Origin: Prauserella shujinwangii
GTDB lineage: Bacteria > Actinomycetota > Actinomycetes > Mycobacteriales > Pseudonocardiaceae
Length of the DNA stretch: 64,000 bases
Direction: 5' to 3'
Assembly: GCF_003001955.1 (NCBI RefSeq)
Contig: NZ_PVNH01000005.1
Location: 434,001 to 498,000 of the forward strand
The position numbers and the translations under genes were made by a program. This document shows positions 42,952 to 51,482 of the stretch, piece after piece (positions within the stretch are counted from its first letter, which is position 1; each line of letters begins with the position of its first letter). The notes under the pieces were generated by a model, which had not been told where the DNA came from, searched no databases, and was given only the letters and a program-made list of their open reading frames with translations.

Positions 42952-43860
42952 GTGCCACGGATCGCGTATTTCGGGCCGCAGGGAACCTTCACCGAGCAGG
43001 CGGCCCGCCGCCTGGCTCCCGGCCACGAGCTGACGCCGGCGGAGACGATCTCCGCGGCGCTCGCGGCCGTCCGCAAGGGGGAGGCCGACGCCGCCTGCGT
43101 GCCGGTCGAGAACTCGGTGGAAGGCGCCGTCGCCGCCACCCTCGACGGGCTCGCCGAGGAGGACCCGCTGGTGGCGGTCGCCGAGGAGCTGCTTCCGGTG
43201 CACTTCACCGTGCTCGTCCGGGAGGAGAACGCGCCGGTGCGGACCGTCGCGAGTCACCCGCACGCGCTCGCGCAGGTGCGGCACTGGATCGAGCGGAACC
43301 TACCGGGGGCGCAGACCGTGGCCGCGTCGTCGACGGCCGCGGCGGCGGTGGCCGTCCAGCGCGGCGAGTACGACGCCGCCGTCACCGCGCCGGTCGCCGT
43401 CGAGCACTACCCGCTGCCCGTGCTGGCCACCGGCGTGGCCGACGTACCCGACGCGCGCACGCGCTTCCTCCTGGTCCAGCCCCCCGGACCGCTGCCGGCA
43501 CCCACCGGCGCCGACCGCACGTCGATCGTGGCCGCCGCCGAGAACCGCACCGGCGCGCTCGCCGAACTGCTCACCGAGCTGGCCTTCCGCGGCATCAACC
43601 TGACGCGGCTCGACGCGCGGCCCATCAAGGGCAACTTCGGGCTGTACCGCTTCTTCATCGACTTCGAGGGGCATCTCACCGAACCCCGGATCGGGGACGC
43701 CGTCGCCGCGCTGCGCCGCCGCTGCAACAACGTGCGCTTCCTCGGTTCCCACCCGCGGGCGGACGGCGTCGCCCCGACAATCGCGCCTTCCGCGGCCAAC
43801 GAGGACTTCACGGGGGCCGCCGACTGGGTGGCCGCCGTGCGGCGCGGGGAGACGGCATGA
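42952..43860 (+). CDS. pheA: Prephenate dehydratase
   Basis: A 302-residue enzyme that converts prephenate to phenylpyruvate in phenylalanine synthesis. The N-terminal dehydratase domain starts IAYFGPQGTFTEQA; the TRF catalytic motif lies in DARTRFLLV. The C-terminal ACT domain (ENRTGALAELLTEL, then GLYRFFIDFEGH) should bind phenylalanine for feedback control. There is no chorismate mutase domain. The phosphatase gene starts inside its stop (ATGA). Confidence 0.97.
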   Translation: MPRIAYFGPQGTFTEQAARRLAPGHELTPAETISAALAAVRKGEADAACVPVENSVEGAVAATLDGLAEEDPLVAVAEELLPVHFTVLVREENAPVRTVASHPHALAQVRHWIERNLPGAQTVAASSTAAAAVAVQRGEYDAAVTAPVAVEHYPLPVLATGVADVPDARTRFLLVQPPGPLPAPTGADRTSIVAAAENRTGALAELLTELAFRGINLTRLDARPIKGNFGLYRFFIDFEGHLTEPRIGDAVAALRRRCNNVRFLGSHPRADGVAPTIAPSAANEDFTGAADWVAAVRRGETA

Positions 43861-44471
43861 GGCTCTACCTGGTGCGGCACGCGCAGAGCACCGCGAACGT
43901 GCGGAAGATCCTCAACACCGCGCTGCCCGGCCCGCCGCTCACGGACCTCGGGCACGAGCAGGCGCGAGCGCTGGCCGACCAGCTCTCCGCGGAGCCGGTC
44001 GCCGCCGTCTACGCGTCCCGTGCCGTCCGCGCGCAGCAGACCGCCGCGCCGCTGGCCGAGGCCTTCGCCCACGAGGTCCAGGTGATCGACGGCATCCACG
44101 AGGTGCACGTCGGCGACCTCGAGGACCGTGGCGACCGCGAGGCCATCGACACCTACCTGGAGACCGTCCGGCCGTGGACGCGCGGCGAGCTGCACGTGTC
44201 GATGCCGGGCGGGGAGAGCGGTCACCAGGTCCGTGACCGGTACCTCACCGCGATCAACGACCTGCGCGCCAAGCACGCCGACGTCGATCCCGACGGTGTG
44301 GTCGTGGTGGTCAGCCACGGCGGCGTCATCCGGCTCGGCGCCGAATGGCTCTCCGTCAACATCCGCCCCGAGGTCGCCGACAAGGGACTGCTGCCCAACA
44401 CCGGCGTCGTGCGGCTCGAGACGCACGGCGAGGCGTGGCGGTGCGTCGACTGGGCCGGGCTCGCGATGTGA
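43857..44471 (+). CDS. Histidine phosphatase (phosphoglycerate mutase superfamily)
   Basis: A 204-residue protein with the phosphohistidine motif LVRHAQSTAN near residue 6, the Glu of GIHEVHVGDLED and the second His in VVSHGGVIRLG. It is too short and too divergent for glycolytic mutase, so a phosphatase is likely. It is translationally coupled to pheA, an arrangement I recall from other actinobacteria; substrate unknown. Confidence 0.9.
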   Translation: MRLYLVRHAQSTANVRKILNTALPGPPLTDLGHEQARALADQLSAEPVAAVYASRAVRAQQTAAPLAEAFAHEVQVIDGIHEVHVGDLEDRGDREAIDTYLETVRPWTRGELHVSMPGGESGHQVRDRYLTAINDLRAKHADVDPDGVVVVVSHGGVIRLGAEWLSVNIRPEVADKGLLPNTGVVRLETHGEAWRCVDWAGLAM

Positions 44472-44513
44472 GGTCGGCGTTCGCTCTCTGGTGATTCACT
44501 CACGGGTGAAGGG

Positions 44514-44541
44514 GGCAACCGGGTGTGTGTTTGACCCGTCC
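44514..44541 (+). promoter_or_regulatory. Putative ECF-sigma promoter GGCAACC-N16-CGTCC
   Basis: GGCAACC at 44514-44520 and CGTCC at 44537-44541 precede the DUF4232 gene start by 34 bases. It has the same elements and spacing as the candidate promoter of the SigE-family sigma gene at 8.9 kb. Confidence 0.45.
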
Positions 44542-44575
44542 TTCTGGGTAGTCACCAGGACAGGGAGGGCGAGTG

Positions 44576-45244
44576 ATGACCGTGACGACCACCGTGCGCG
44601 GAAGAACCCCCTACGCGGCGCTGGCCGCGGCCGGGGCGGTGCTGACCCTGGCGCTCGCCGGCTGCGGCCAGGGCACGCAGAACCAGCAGGCGGACGAGGC
44701 AGCGGCGACCTCGGCACCCACCACGACATCCACCTCGGCGGCCGCGCCGGCCACGACCACGGCCGACAGGGCCACCGGCAGCACGCCCGTGGGCGGCGGG
44801 CAGCCGGCGCTGTGCCAGACCACGCAACTGGACATCACGCTCGGTCAGGGCGACGGCGGTGGCGCCGCGGGTACCTACTACAAGCCGCTGCGCTTCACCA
44901 ATTCGGGCGAAGGGCCGTGCCGGATCCAGGGCTACCCCGGCGTGTCCTACGTCGCGGGCGATGACGGTCACCAGGTCGGCCCCGCCGCGCGCCGCGTGGG
45001 GGAGGACGGGCCGACGCTGACCCTGCGGCCCGGCCAGACCGCGCACGCGGTGGTCGGGTTCGTGCAGGTCCGCAACTACGATCCGGCCGAGTGCCGGCCG
45101 ACCCAGGTCCGTGGCCTGCGGGTGTACCCGCCGCAGGAGACCGAGGCCGCGTTCGTCGAGGCGCCGGGGACCGGGTGCGCCAGTGCGGACATCCCCGGTG
45201 ACCAGCTGACGGTCCGGACGGTCCGGTCGGGCGCGGGAGGCTGA
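44576..45244 (+). CDS. DUF4232 lipoprotein
   Basis: A 222-residue lipoprotein. The lipobox is LALAGCGQ, followed by a Thr/Ser/Ala linker of about 45 residues and a DUF4232 beta-sandwich with four Cys residues (ALCQTTQLDI, GPCRIQGYPGV, AECRPTQ, GTGCASAD) that probably form two disulfides. Function unknown; it sits on the outer face of the membrane. GGGAGGG lies eight bases before ATG 44576. The upstream promoter suggests ECF-sigma control. Confidence 0.85.
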   Translation: MTVTTTVRGRTPYAALAAAGAVLTLALAGCGQGTQNQQADEAAATSAPTTTSTSAAAPATTTADRATGSTPVGGGQPALCQTTQLDITLGQGDGGGAAGTYYKPLRFTNSGEGPCRIQGYPGVSYVAGDDGHQVGPAARRVGEDGPTLTLRPGQTAHAVVGFVQVRNYDPAECRPTQVRGLRVYPPQETEAAFVEAPGTGCASADIPGDQLTVRTVRSGAGG

Positions 45245-45254
45245 CCCGCTCCGG

Positions 45255-46502
45255 TCACCGGCCGGGTTCGGCCGGTGAGTCCTCCGTGCCCGCGGTCTCC
45301 AGCTCCGTGCGGAAGCCCCACAGCAGCACCAGCGCCACGACGGCCAGCAGCACCTGCGCCGCACCGGACACCACGAACGTCGCGCTCGGGCTGCCGAGCA
45401 CATCGGTGAGCACACCGCCGAGCAGCGCGCCGACCGGGATCGCCCCCCACACCACCGTGCGCCACACCCCCAGCACCCGGCCGAGCAGCTCGCCGGGGAC
45501 GAGGGTGTGGCGCGCGGTGGCGAGGATGACATTGATGGTCACCACGGCCGCCGCGAACACGCCGAACGCCACGGCGGCCAGCACCGGCTGCCGGACGAGG
45601 CCCATCACGGCGAACGCCAGCCCGGCGACGGCGAGCCCGCCGGTGAGCACCGCGTACTTGCGGAGCCGCCGCAGCAGGCGCGACGCCGTGGCCGCCCCGG
45701 CGAGCCCGCCGATCCCGCCGACGAACGCGAACACGCCGAACGCGGCGGGGTCGAGCCCGAGGTCCTCGAGCGCGTAGAGCACCAGCTGGGCCTGGGCGAG
45801 CTCGCTGGTGAGGCCGACGAGACCGGCGATGACGACCAGGCGCGGCAGCAGCGAGCTGCGCCGCAGGAAGCGCAGGCCGTCGGCCAGTTCCGTGCGCAGC
45901 GTCGTCTGCCGCTGCTCGTCCCGGCGCGGGCGGTAGCTGCCCGCGAGCCCCACGAGCAGCGCCGCCGACAGCGCGAACGCCGCCGAGTTCAGCAGGAAGG
46001 GGAACGCGGCGAACACCGCGAACGTCAGGCTGCCGACCGGGCCGCCGAGGAACGTCTGCCCGACGATCTCCGTGGCCTGGAGCTTGCTGTTGGCCCCCGC
46101 GAGGCCCTCCCGGGGCACGACCGAGGGGATCAGCACGTTGGCGGCGCTGTCCGCCATCGTCTCAGCGGCGCCGATCAGCAGCGCGGCCGCGTAGATCAGC
46201 CAGATGTTCGGGGTGCCGAACAGCACCAGCACGCCCAGCCCCCCGACGACGGCCGCCCGGACCAGGTTGGCCACGAGGATGGCGGTCCTGCGGTCGATCC
46301 GGTCCAGCAGCGCGCCCGCCACCAGCGCGAACAGCAGCCACGGCAGGAACTGCGCGGCGGACAGGCCCGCGATCAGCACGGGGTCGCGCGTGACCTGCGC
46401 GGCCAGCAGCGGGAACGCGACCTTGCCGATGCCGTCGCCGAGGTTCGACAGGGTGCTCGAGGAGAGCAGCCAGTTCAGACGGTGGTCGGCGGTGCGATGC
46501 AT
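45255..46502 (-). CDS. MFS exporter (tetronasin/enterobactin-exporter type)
   Basis: A 415-residue transporter with 12 helices. DRIDRRTAILVANLVRA is the loop 2-3 motif, and the order resembles EntS-like MFS_3 exporters. It probably exports a small molecule or drug. ATG 46502 lies seven bases after a TACGTT box on the minus strand, which favours it over the TTG at 46511. Confidence 0.87.
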   Translation of the reverse strand: MHRTADHRLNWLLSSSTLSNLGDGIGKVAFPLLAAQVTRDPVLIAGLSAAQFLPWLLFALVAGALLDRIDRRTAILVANLVRAAVVGGLGVLVLFGTPNIWLIYAAALLIGAAETMADSAANVLIPSVVPREGLAGANSKLQATEIVGQTFLGGPVGSLTFAVFAAFPFLLNSAAFALSAALLVGLAGSYRPRRDEQRQTTLRTELADGLRFLRRSSLLPRLVVIAGLVGLTSELAQAQLVLYALEDLGLDPAAFGVFAFVGGIGGLAGAATASRLLRRLRKYAVLTGGLAVAGLAFAVMGLVRQPVLAAVAFGVFAAAVVTINVILATARHTLVPGELLGRVLGVWRTVVWGAIPVGALLGGVLTDVLGSPSATFVVSGAAQVLLAVVALVLLWGFRTELETAGTEDSPAEPGR

Positions 46503-46509
46503 CTCGTTC

Positions 46510-46515
46510 AACGTA
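46510..46515 (-). promoter_or_regulatory. -10 element TACGTT of the MFS gene
   Basis: On the minus strand it ends seven bases before ATG 46502, consistent with a leaderless transcript. Confidence 0.4.
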
Positions 46516-46618
46516 CGGTGCCGGAGATCGCCGGGCTCGCACTACCGGGAAAGGCGCTACCTTCGTCGTCACCGTGGTGGCGCAGTCGCGGTACCCGAGG
46601 TACTCCGCGGCGGCCCGA

Positions 46619-47584
46619 TCAGGGCCGGAAACCCGTCGCCGTCTCGCAGAAGGTCCACAGCCGGTCGCGTTGCGCGGGCGTCTCCCGGGTCGTGGGCAGG
46701 TAGTGTTCCGGCCGCGGCGTCCGGTCGTGCCAGAACTGGCCACCCGTCCGGCCGCCCTGCCGGGACGCGGCGAGCCACACCGCGGTGTCCGCGCCCTGCT
46801 CCGGCGTCCGCAGCAGCGGCCCCATGGCCCGGTCGAACCCCGGCAGCGACGAGGCCAGCCCCGGCGTCGCCGCCCAGCCGGGGTGCGTGCTGTGCACGAC
46901 GATGCCCTCGTCGCGGAGCCTGCGCGCCCACATCCGGGCCAGCACCACCTGCATCCGCTTGGTCCGCGCGTAGGCGGCCGGTCCGCGGTACTCGCCCGAG
47001 CGGTACTCCGGGTCGTCGTCGTACAGCCGCTGGGCGTACATCCCGCCGGACGACAGGAAGATCACCCGGCCGGTGTCCTTGGCCTCCCGCAGCGCGGGGA
47101 CGAGCAGCCCGGTCAGCAGGAACGGCCCCAGCACGTGCGTGGCGAGGGTGATCTCGTGCCCCTCGGGGCTCTCCGTGCGCCGCTCCGGCAGCACACCCGC
47201 GTTGTGGACGAGGACGTCGAGCGTGCCGTGCCGGTCGAGGAACTCGTCGCTGAACCGCCGCACGTCGGCGAGCGAGGCCACGTCGAGCTCGTTGACCTGG
47301 AAGTCGGCGCCGGGCACCCGCGCCTCCAGCTCCTCCCTGGCCGTGTTGCCGCGCGCGAGGTCGCGGACCGCGAGGTGCACCGTGGCGCCGAGGTCGGCGA
47401 GGCCGTGCGAGATCGCCTTGCCGATGCCGGAGTTCGCGCCCGTGACGATCGCGCGCCGCCCGGTCAGCGAGCCGGGCGGGAGGGGTTGCCACCGCCGTTC
47501 CCTGAGCCGGAAACCCAGCTTGCTGTACCCGGGGAGGACGGTCCGATCGGCCACGGTGTCCAGTGCCTGCCACAAGCGGTTCAC
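46619..47584 (-). CDS. Short-chain dehydrogenase (retinol-dehydrogenase-like)
   Basis: A 321-residue SDR. The cofactor motif is TGANSGIGKA; DVLVHNAGVL and SSGGMYAQ with AYARTKRM supply the Ser-Tyr-Lys catalytic set. The longer N-terminus and the LLVPALREA region resemble the RDH/DHRS subgroup. It likely oxidises or reduces a hydrophobic alcohol or ketone with NADP(H). No linked pathway genes. Confidence 0.92.
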   Translation of the reverse strand: MNRLWQALDTVADRTVLPGYSKLGFRLRERRWQPLPPGSLTGRRAIVTGANSGIGKAISHGLADLGATVHLAVRDLARGNTAREELEARVPGADFQVNELDVASLADVRRFSDEFLDRHGTLDVLVHNAGVLPERRTESPEGHEITLATHVLGPFLLTGLLVPALREAKDTGRVIFLSSGGMYAQRLYDDDPEYRSGEYRGPAAYARTKRMQVVLARMWARRLRDEGIVVHSTHPGWAATPGLASSLPGFDRAMGPLLRTPEQGADTAVWLAASRQGGRTGGQFWHDRTPRPEHYLPTTRETPAQRDRLWTFCETATGFRP

Positions 47585-47645
47585 GCCTCAACCGTGCCAT
47601 GTGACCGGCGACTTCGCAGGTCACGACCGTGCCGCCGGAGCCGCG

Positions 47646-47996
47646 TCAGGCCCAGCCGAGCTCGTGCAGGCGGGCGTCGTCGATGCCGAAGTGGTGGGCG
47701 ATCTCGTGCACCACGGTGATCAGCACCTCCTCCACCACGTCGTCCTCCGTGTCGCAGATCGCCAGGATCGGCTCGCGGTAGATGGAGATCCGGTCGGGCA
47801 GCACCCCGCCGTAGTCGTGGCTGCGTTCGGTGAGCGCGATGCCGTGGTAGAGCCCGAGGATGTCCGGCTCCTCCTCGTTGCGGTCCTCCACCAGGACCAC
47901 GACGTTGTCCATCGCCTCGGCGAACTCGGGTGGGACCTGGTCGAGGGCGTCGGACACCAGTTCCTCGAAGCGTTGCCGCGTCATCTCCACCGGCAT
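47646..47996 (-). CDS. Zincin-like metallopeptidase family protein
   Basis: A 116-residue minimal zincin with HEIAHHFGIDDARLHELGWA at the C-terminus; the HExxH pair and the following acidic residue can bind zinc. The family is small, cytoplasmic and of unknown substrate. It starts two bases after the stop of the leftward septum-formation gene, so the two are translationally linked. Confidence 0.9.
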   Translation of the reverse strand: MPVEMTRQRFEELVSDALDQVPPEFAEAMDNVVVLVEDRNEEEPDILGLYHGIALTERSHDYGGVLPDRISIYREPILAICDTEDDVVEEVLITVVHEIAHHFGIDDARLHELGWA

Positions 47997-47998
47997 GA

Positions 47999-49099
47999 TC
48001 AGCCGTCGTCTCCCTGGTCGCTCTCGCCCGCCGTTTCCGGGCCGGCGGGTTGCCCGCTCCGGGCGGGCTGCTCACCGTCCGCGGGCTGCCCGCCCTCGGC
48101 TGGTCTGTCCCCCTCCGGGGGCTTCGCGGTCGTCGTGGATTCCGTCGTGGGTTTCGGCTTGGGCTTGGGCTTGGCGACGCTGCCGGTGACCGGCGCCAGC
48201 CCGCTGTTGTCCTTCAGCTTGGCCGCCACCTTGCAGTTGACCAGCGTCGAACCCGCGTTCCAGCTCGGTTTCTCGCGAACGTCCCAGCTCAGGATCAGCC
48301 CCTGCTTCGCGAGGTTCTTGCCGCCGGTGTACTTGTCCGCCACGGCGGAGCACTGCTTGTCGAGCCAGGCGTGCTGGTCGTCCGGGGAGGGGAACTTCGG
48401 GAACTTCTTCTTGAGGTCGAGCAGCCCGATGATCTCGTAGGAGTGTTCCTGCGCACAGTCCACCGGGTCGCCCACCGTCTTGCCGTCGAGGCCGAGGCAG
48501 GTGCCGACCTCCCACACGTTGGACTGGTTGATCTCCGCCGCGGGCGCGGTCAGCGGCTGCAGCGCACCACCGGGCGCGGCCCACTGCAGGCCGCAGCGCA
48601 TCTTCCGGTCGCCGTCGGCCCACTGCTCGTCGTCCGGGTGCAGCACGCCGACCGTCAGCTTGCCGAGCGGGTCGAGCGGCTTGTCCAGGTATGACTCGGC
48701 GACCTCGACGCAGCGTTCCTCCGTCAGCTCGCGCCACTGGTCGACGGTCGGCCTCGGCGCGCCGGGCGGGAACCGGTCCGAGAGATCGACGATGCCGGTC
48801 ACCTCGAAAAAGTGTTCCTTCTCGCACGAGACCTTGCGAGCGTCCTCGGCGCCGGCCTGCGTCCAGGTGACGCAGCTGCCCGGAGGCGACTGGAAGGCCT
48901 CCTCCCTGGCCGCGAGCCGCTCCTGCTGCTCGGGCGGGATACCGCCGCCGAAGACCGTGCCGCGGACGTCGGCCGAGAACACCCAGTTGACCGAGAGGGC
49001 GATCAGGGCGCCAACGAACACACCGACCATCAGCACGCGCGTACGCAGCGTCTGTCTGGCCGGTGGGAACCGGGAGGCGCGATCGGGCATCGATTCCAT
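47999..49099 (-). CDS. Septum-formation family membrane protein
   Basis: A 366-residue protein with one N-terminal helix (residues 24-43) and two extracytoplasmic Septum_form repeats, each with a Cys and a HxxE/Y signature (GSCVTWTQAG with CEKEHFFEVTG; GTCLGLDGKTV with CAQEHSYEIIG). The C-terminal 60 residues are a Lys/Pro then Gly/Pro/Glu-rich tail. Related proteins are thought to act in cell division or wall growth. ATG 49090 is an alternative start. Confidence 0.83.
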   Translation of the reverse strand: MESMPDRASRFPPARQTLRTRVLMVGVFVGALIALSVNWVFSADVRGTVFGGGIPPEQQERLAAREEAFQSPPGSCVTWTQAGAEDARKVSCEKEHFFEVTGIVDLSDRFPPGAPRPTVDQWRELTEERCVEVAESYLDKPLDPLGKLTVGVLHPDDEQWADGDRKMRCGLQWAAPGGALQPLTAPAAEINQSNVWEVGTCLGLDGKTVGDPVDCAQEHSYEIIGLLDLKKKFPKFPSPDDQHAWLDKQCSAVADKYTGGKNLAKQGLILSWDVREKPSWNAGSTLVNCKVAAKLKDNSGLAPVTGSVAKPKPKPKPTTESTTTAKPPEGDRPAEGGQPADGEQPARSGQPAGPETAGESDQGDDG

Positions 49100-49173
49100 G
49101 ATGCCTGCCCTCTTCCACTGCTGCCGCAGCTAGTGTGGTGCGCAGCGCAGGCCTGGCATACGGAGTTGCTCGA

Positions 49174-49761
49174 ATGACCGAAGAGAACCCCCCGGCGGGG
49201 GACCAGCCACGCACGCCGGGGTCCATGCGGTACCAGGATCCGGCGAACACGACTCCCCGGGAGCCGAGTCTGGCCGAACAGCGGGCCAGGCGCCAGGCCA
49301 TCGCCGACGAGCAGCGCCGCCGCGCCGAAGAGGAGGAGGCCGCCCGGGTCGCCGAGCGCAAGGCCGAGACCCGGCGCAAGGTGCTGATCGGCAGCGGGGT
49401 GACCGTCGGTCTCGTCGGGCTCGTCGCGGGCTGGTACGTCGTCGCGCAGCCGGAGGACGTGACGGCGGTCTGCACCGACGACGACGGCGTCGTGCGGGAG
49501 GACCAGTACTGCGACGAGGACTACGTGACCACCCACGGCGGCTACGTCGGTGGCGGTTTCCTGTTCATGCCGTTGCCGGGTGGCGGCTACCAGCAGTACC
49601 GGTACAACTACGGCGGCACCGGCACCGTCGGCCAGCCCGTGTCCGGTGGCAGCTACACCAAGCCGGCGAACGCGAAGATCACCACCAGGTCCGGGTCGGT
49701 CGTGCAGCGCGGCGGCCTCGGCATCAGCGGCGGCAGCTTCGGCAAGGGCGGCGGTTCCTGA
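49174..49761 (+). CDS. DUF1190/YjfM-like membrane protein
   Basis: A 195-residue protein. The N-terminal 80 residues are charged and helical (RARRQAIADEQRRRAEEEEA), then one membrane helix (GSGVTVGLVGLVAGWYVV), then a short Cys pair (VCTDDDGVV, QYCDED) and a Gly/Tyr-rich tail ending RGGLGISGGSFGKGG. The layout and ending recall E. coli YgiB/YjfM. It stands two bases before the ATP-grasp gene. Function unknown. Confidence 0.6.
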   Translation: MTEENPPAGDQPRTPGSMRYQDPANTTPREPSLAEQRARRQAIADEQRRRAEEEEAARVAERKAETRRKVLIGSGVTVGLVGLVAGWYVVAQPEDVTAVCTDDDGVVREDQYCDEDYVTTHGGYVGGGFLFMPLPGGGYQQYRYNYGGTGTVGQPVSGGSYTKPANAKITTRSGSVVQRGGLGISGGSFGKGGGS

Positions 49762-49763
49762 CG

Positions 49764-50930
49764 GTGCACCGGGAGACCAGGACCCCGCGGCCGGACTGGC
49801 GGCGGATCGTCGAGGAACAGGGCCTCGTGTTCGGCACCCCCGCCCGCTACGGCTCCGGTGCGCACCGCCCGTACTGGGACGAGTCGGTGCACTACGTGCT
49901 GTCGATGGACGAGGTGCTCTCGCTGGAGGCCGACGTCGAACTGCTGCACTCGATGTGCCTGGAGGCGGTCGACCACGTCGTCGTCGCCGACCGGTACGCC
50001 GAGTTCGGGCTGCCCGAGTGGGTGTGGCCGCACGTCGCGGAGTCGTGGAAGCGCAGGGACCCGCACGTCTACGGGCGGTTCGACCTGCGCTACGACGGCC
50101 GGGGTCCGGCGAAGCTGCTGGAGTACAACGCCGACACCCCGACCTCGCTGCTGGAGGCGGCGATCATCCAGTGGTACTGGAAGACCGACGTCTTCCCCGG
50201 CGACGACCAGTGGAACTCGCTGCACGAGCGGCTGGTGGAGCGCTGGCGCGAGGTCGCGGGGGCGCTCCCGTCCGGTGAGGTGCACTTCACGTGGTCCAGC
50301 GCCGACCCGACCGGCGAGGACCACCTGACCACCACCTACCTGCAGGAGACCGCGGCGGAGGCCGGGCTGGACACGGTGGCGCTCGCGATCGAGGAGATCG
50401 GCTGGGACCCGCTGCTCAAGCGGTTCGTCGACCTCGAAGAGGCCCCGATGAACACGGTGCTCAAGCTCTACCCGTGGGAGTGGGTGGTCGACGAGGAGTT
50501 CGGCCGGAACGTCGCCGAGTCGCTCCCCGCCACCCTGTGGGTCGAGCCGCTGTGGAAGATGCTGCTGTCCAACAAGGCGATCCTGGGCCTGCTCTGGGAG
50601 AACTACCCCGGCCACCCGAACCTGCTGCCCGCGTTCAACGACCAGCCCGGCATCCTCACCGAGTACGTGCGCAAGCCGAAGCTCGGCCGGGAGGGTGCCA
50701 ACGTGCGGATCGTCGCACCCGGCTACGAGACGGAGACCGGCGGCGTCTACGGGGCGGAGGGCTTCGTCTACCAGGCGTTCGACCCGCTGCCCGAGTTCGA
50801 CGGGTACCGGCCCGCGCTCGGCGCGTGGATCGTCGGCGACAGCGCGGCCGGGCTGGGCATCCGGGAGACGCCGGGCCTGGTCACGGACGACGGTGCGGCA
50901 TTCGTCCCCCACCGCATCCCCGAGTCGTGA
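49764..50930 (+). CDS. Glutathionylspermidine synthase-like ATP-grasp ligase
   Basis: A 388-residue protein of the GSP_synth/YgiC-YjfC family. RFDLRYDGRGPAKLLEYNAD and TPTSLLEAA form the ATP/Mg site, and KLYPWEWVVDEEFG and GREGANVRIV are family motifs. Full bifunctional enzymes also have an amidase domain, absent here. By analogy it forms an amide bond, perhaps between a peptide or protein C-terminus and an amine. It lies between YjfM-like and DUF350 genes. Confidence 0.88.
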   Translation: MHRETRTPRPDWRRIVEEQGLVFGTPARYGSGAHRPYWDESVHYVLSMDEVLSLEADVELLHSMCLEAVDHVVVADRYAEFGLPEWVWPHVAESWKRRDPHVYGRFDLRYDGRGPAKLLEYNADTPTSLLEAAIIQWYWKTDVFPGDDQWNSLHERLVERWREVAGALPSGEVHFTWSSADPTGEDHLTTTYLQETAAEAGLDTVALAIEEIGWDPLLKRFVDLEEAPMNTVLKLYPWEWVVDEEFGRNVAESLPATLWVEPLWKMLLSNKAILGLLWENYPGHPNLLPAFNDQPGILTEYVRKPKLGREGANVRIVAPGYETETGGVYGAEGFVYQAFDPLPEFDGYRPALGAWIVGDSAAGLGIRETPGLVTDDGAAFVPHRIPES

Positions 50931-50979
50931 TAGACCTCGCGCGTCCGTTTTCCACCTTTCACACTTTCCGGGAGACCCT

Positions 50980-51429
50980 GTGACGACCCTTGCGTTGTCC
51001 GAGACGTTCGGCACCGACCTCGCCAGGGGCATCGGCGCCATCGCGCTCTACGCGATCGTCGGCCTGCTCCTCATGCTGGTCGGTTTCTACGCCATCGACC
51101 TCACCACGCCGGGCAGGCTGTCCGAGCTGGTGCGCCGGGGCCTGCCGAACGCGGTGCTCGTCACGTCGTCCGGGATGGTGTCGATGGCGTTCATCGTGGT
51201 CGTGGCCATCTGGGCCTCGGCGAGTGATCTCACCGAAGGGCTCATCACCGCGCTGGTCTACGGCCTGGTCGGGATCATCGCGCAGGTGCTGGCGGTCCGG
51301 CTGCTGGAGTGGACCACGCGGATCGACGTGCGCTCCACCATCCAGCGTGAGCAGTTCGCCCCGGCGAGCATGGTGGTGGCGGCCGCACACGTCGCGCTCG
51401 GCCTCGTGGTGGCGGTCGCCATCTCGTAA
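50980..51429 (+). CDS. DUF350 membrane protein (YjfL-like)
   Basis: A 149-residue protein with four helices in two repeats (GIGAIALYAIVGLLLMLVGF, then GLVGIIAQVLAVRLLEW). DUF350 proteins (YjfL in E. coli) accompany ATP-grasp ligases of the YjfC type. GTG 50980 follows GGGAGA. Function unknown; a channel or membrane partner is often suggested. Confidence 0.8.
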   Translation: MTTLALSETFGTDLARGIGAIALYAIVGLLLMLVGFYAIDLTTPGRLSELVRRGLPNAVLVTSSGMVSMAFIVVVAIWASASDLTEGLITALVYGLVGIIAQVLAVRLLEWTTRIDVRSTIQREQFAPASMVVAAAHVALGLVVAVAIS

Positions 51430-51469
51430 CCAGTCCATCTCACGGTGGCTTTGTCCGTTGACTAGCCAC

Positions 51470-51475
51470 TAGCGT
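51470..51475 (+). promoter_or_regulatory. -10 element TAGCGT of the dehalogenase-like gene
   Basis: It ends seven bases before GTG 51483 and supports that codon, not GTG 51474, as the start. Confidence 0.4.
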
Positions 51476-51482
51476 GACGGGC

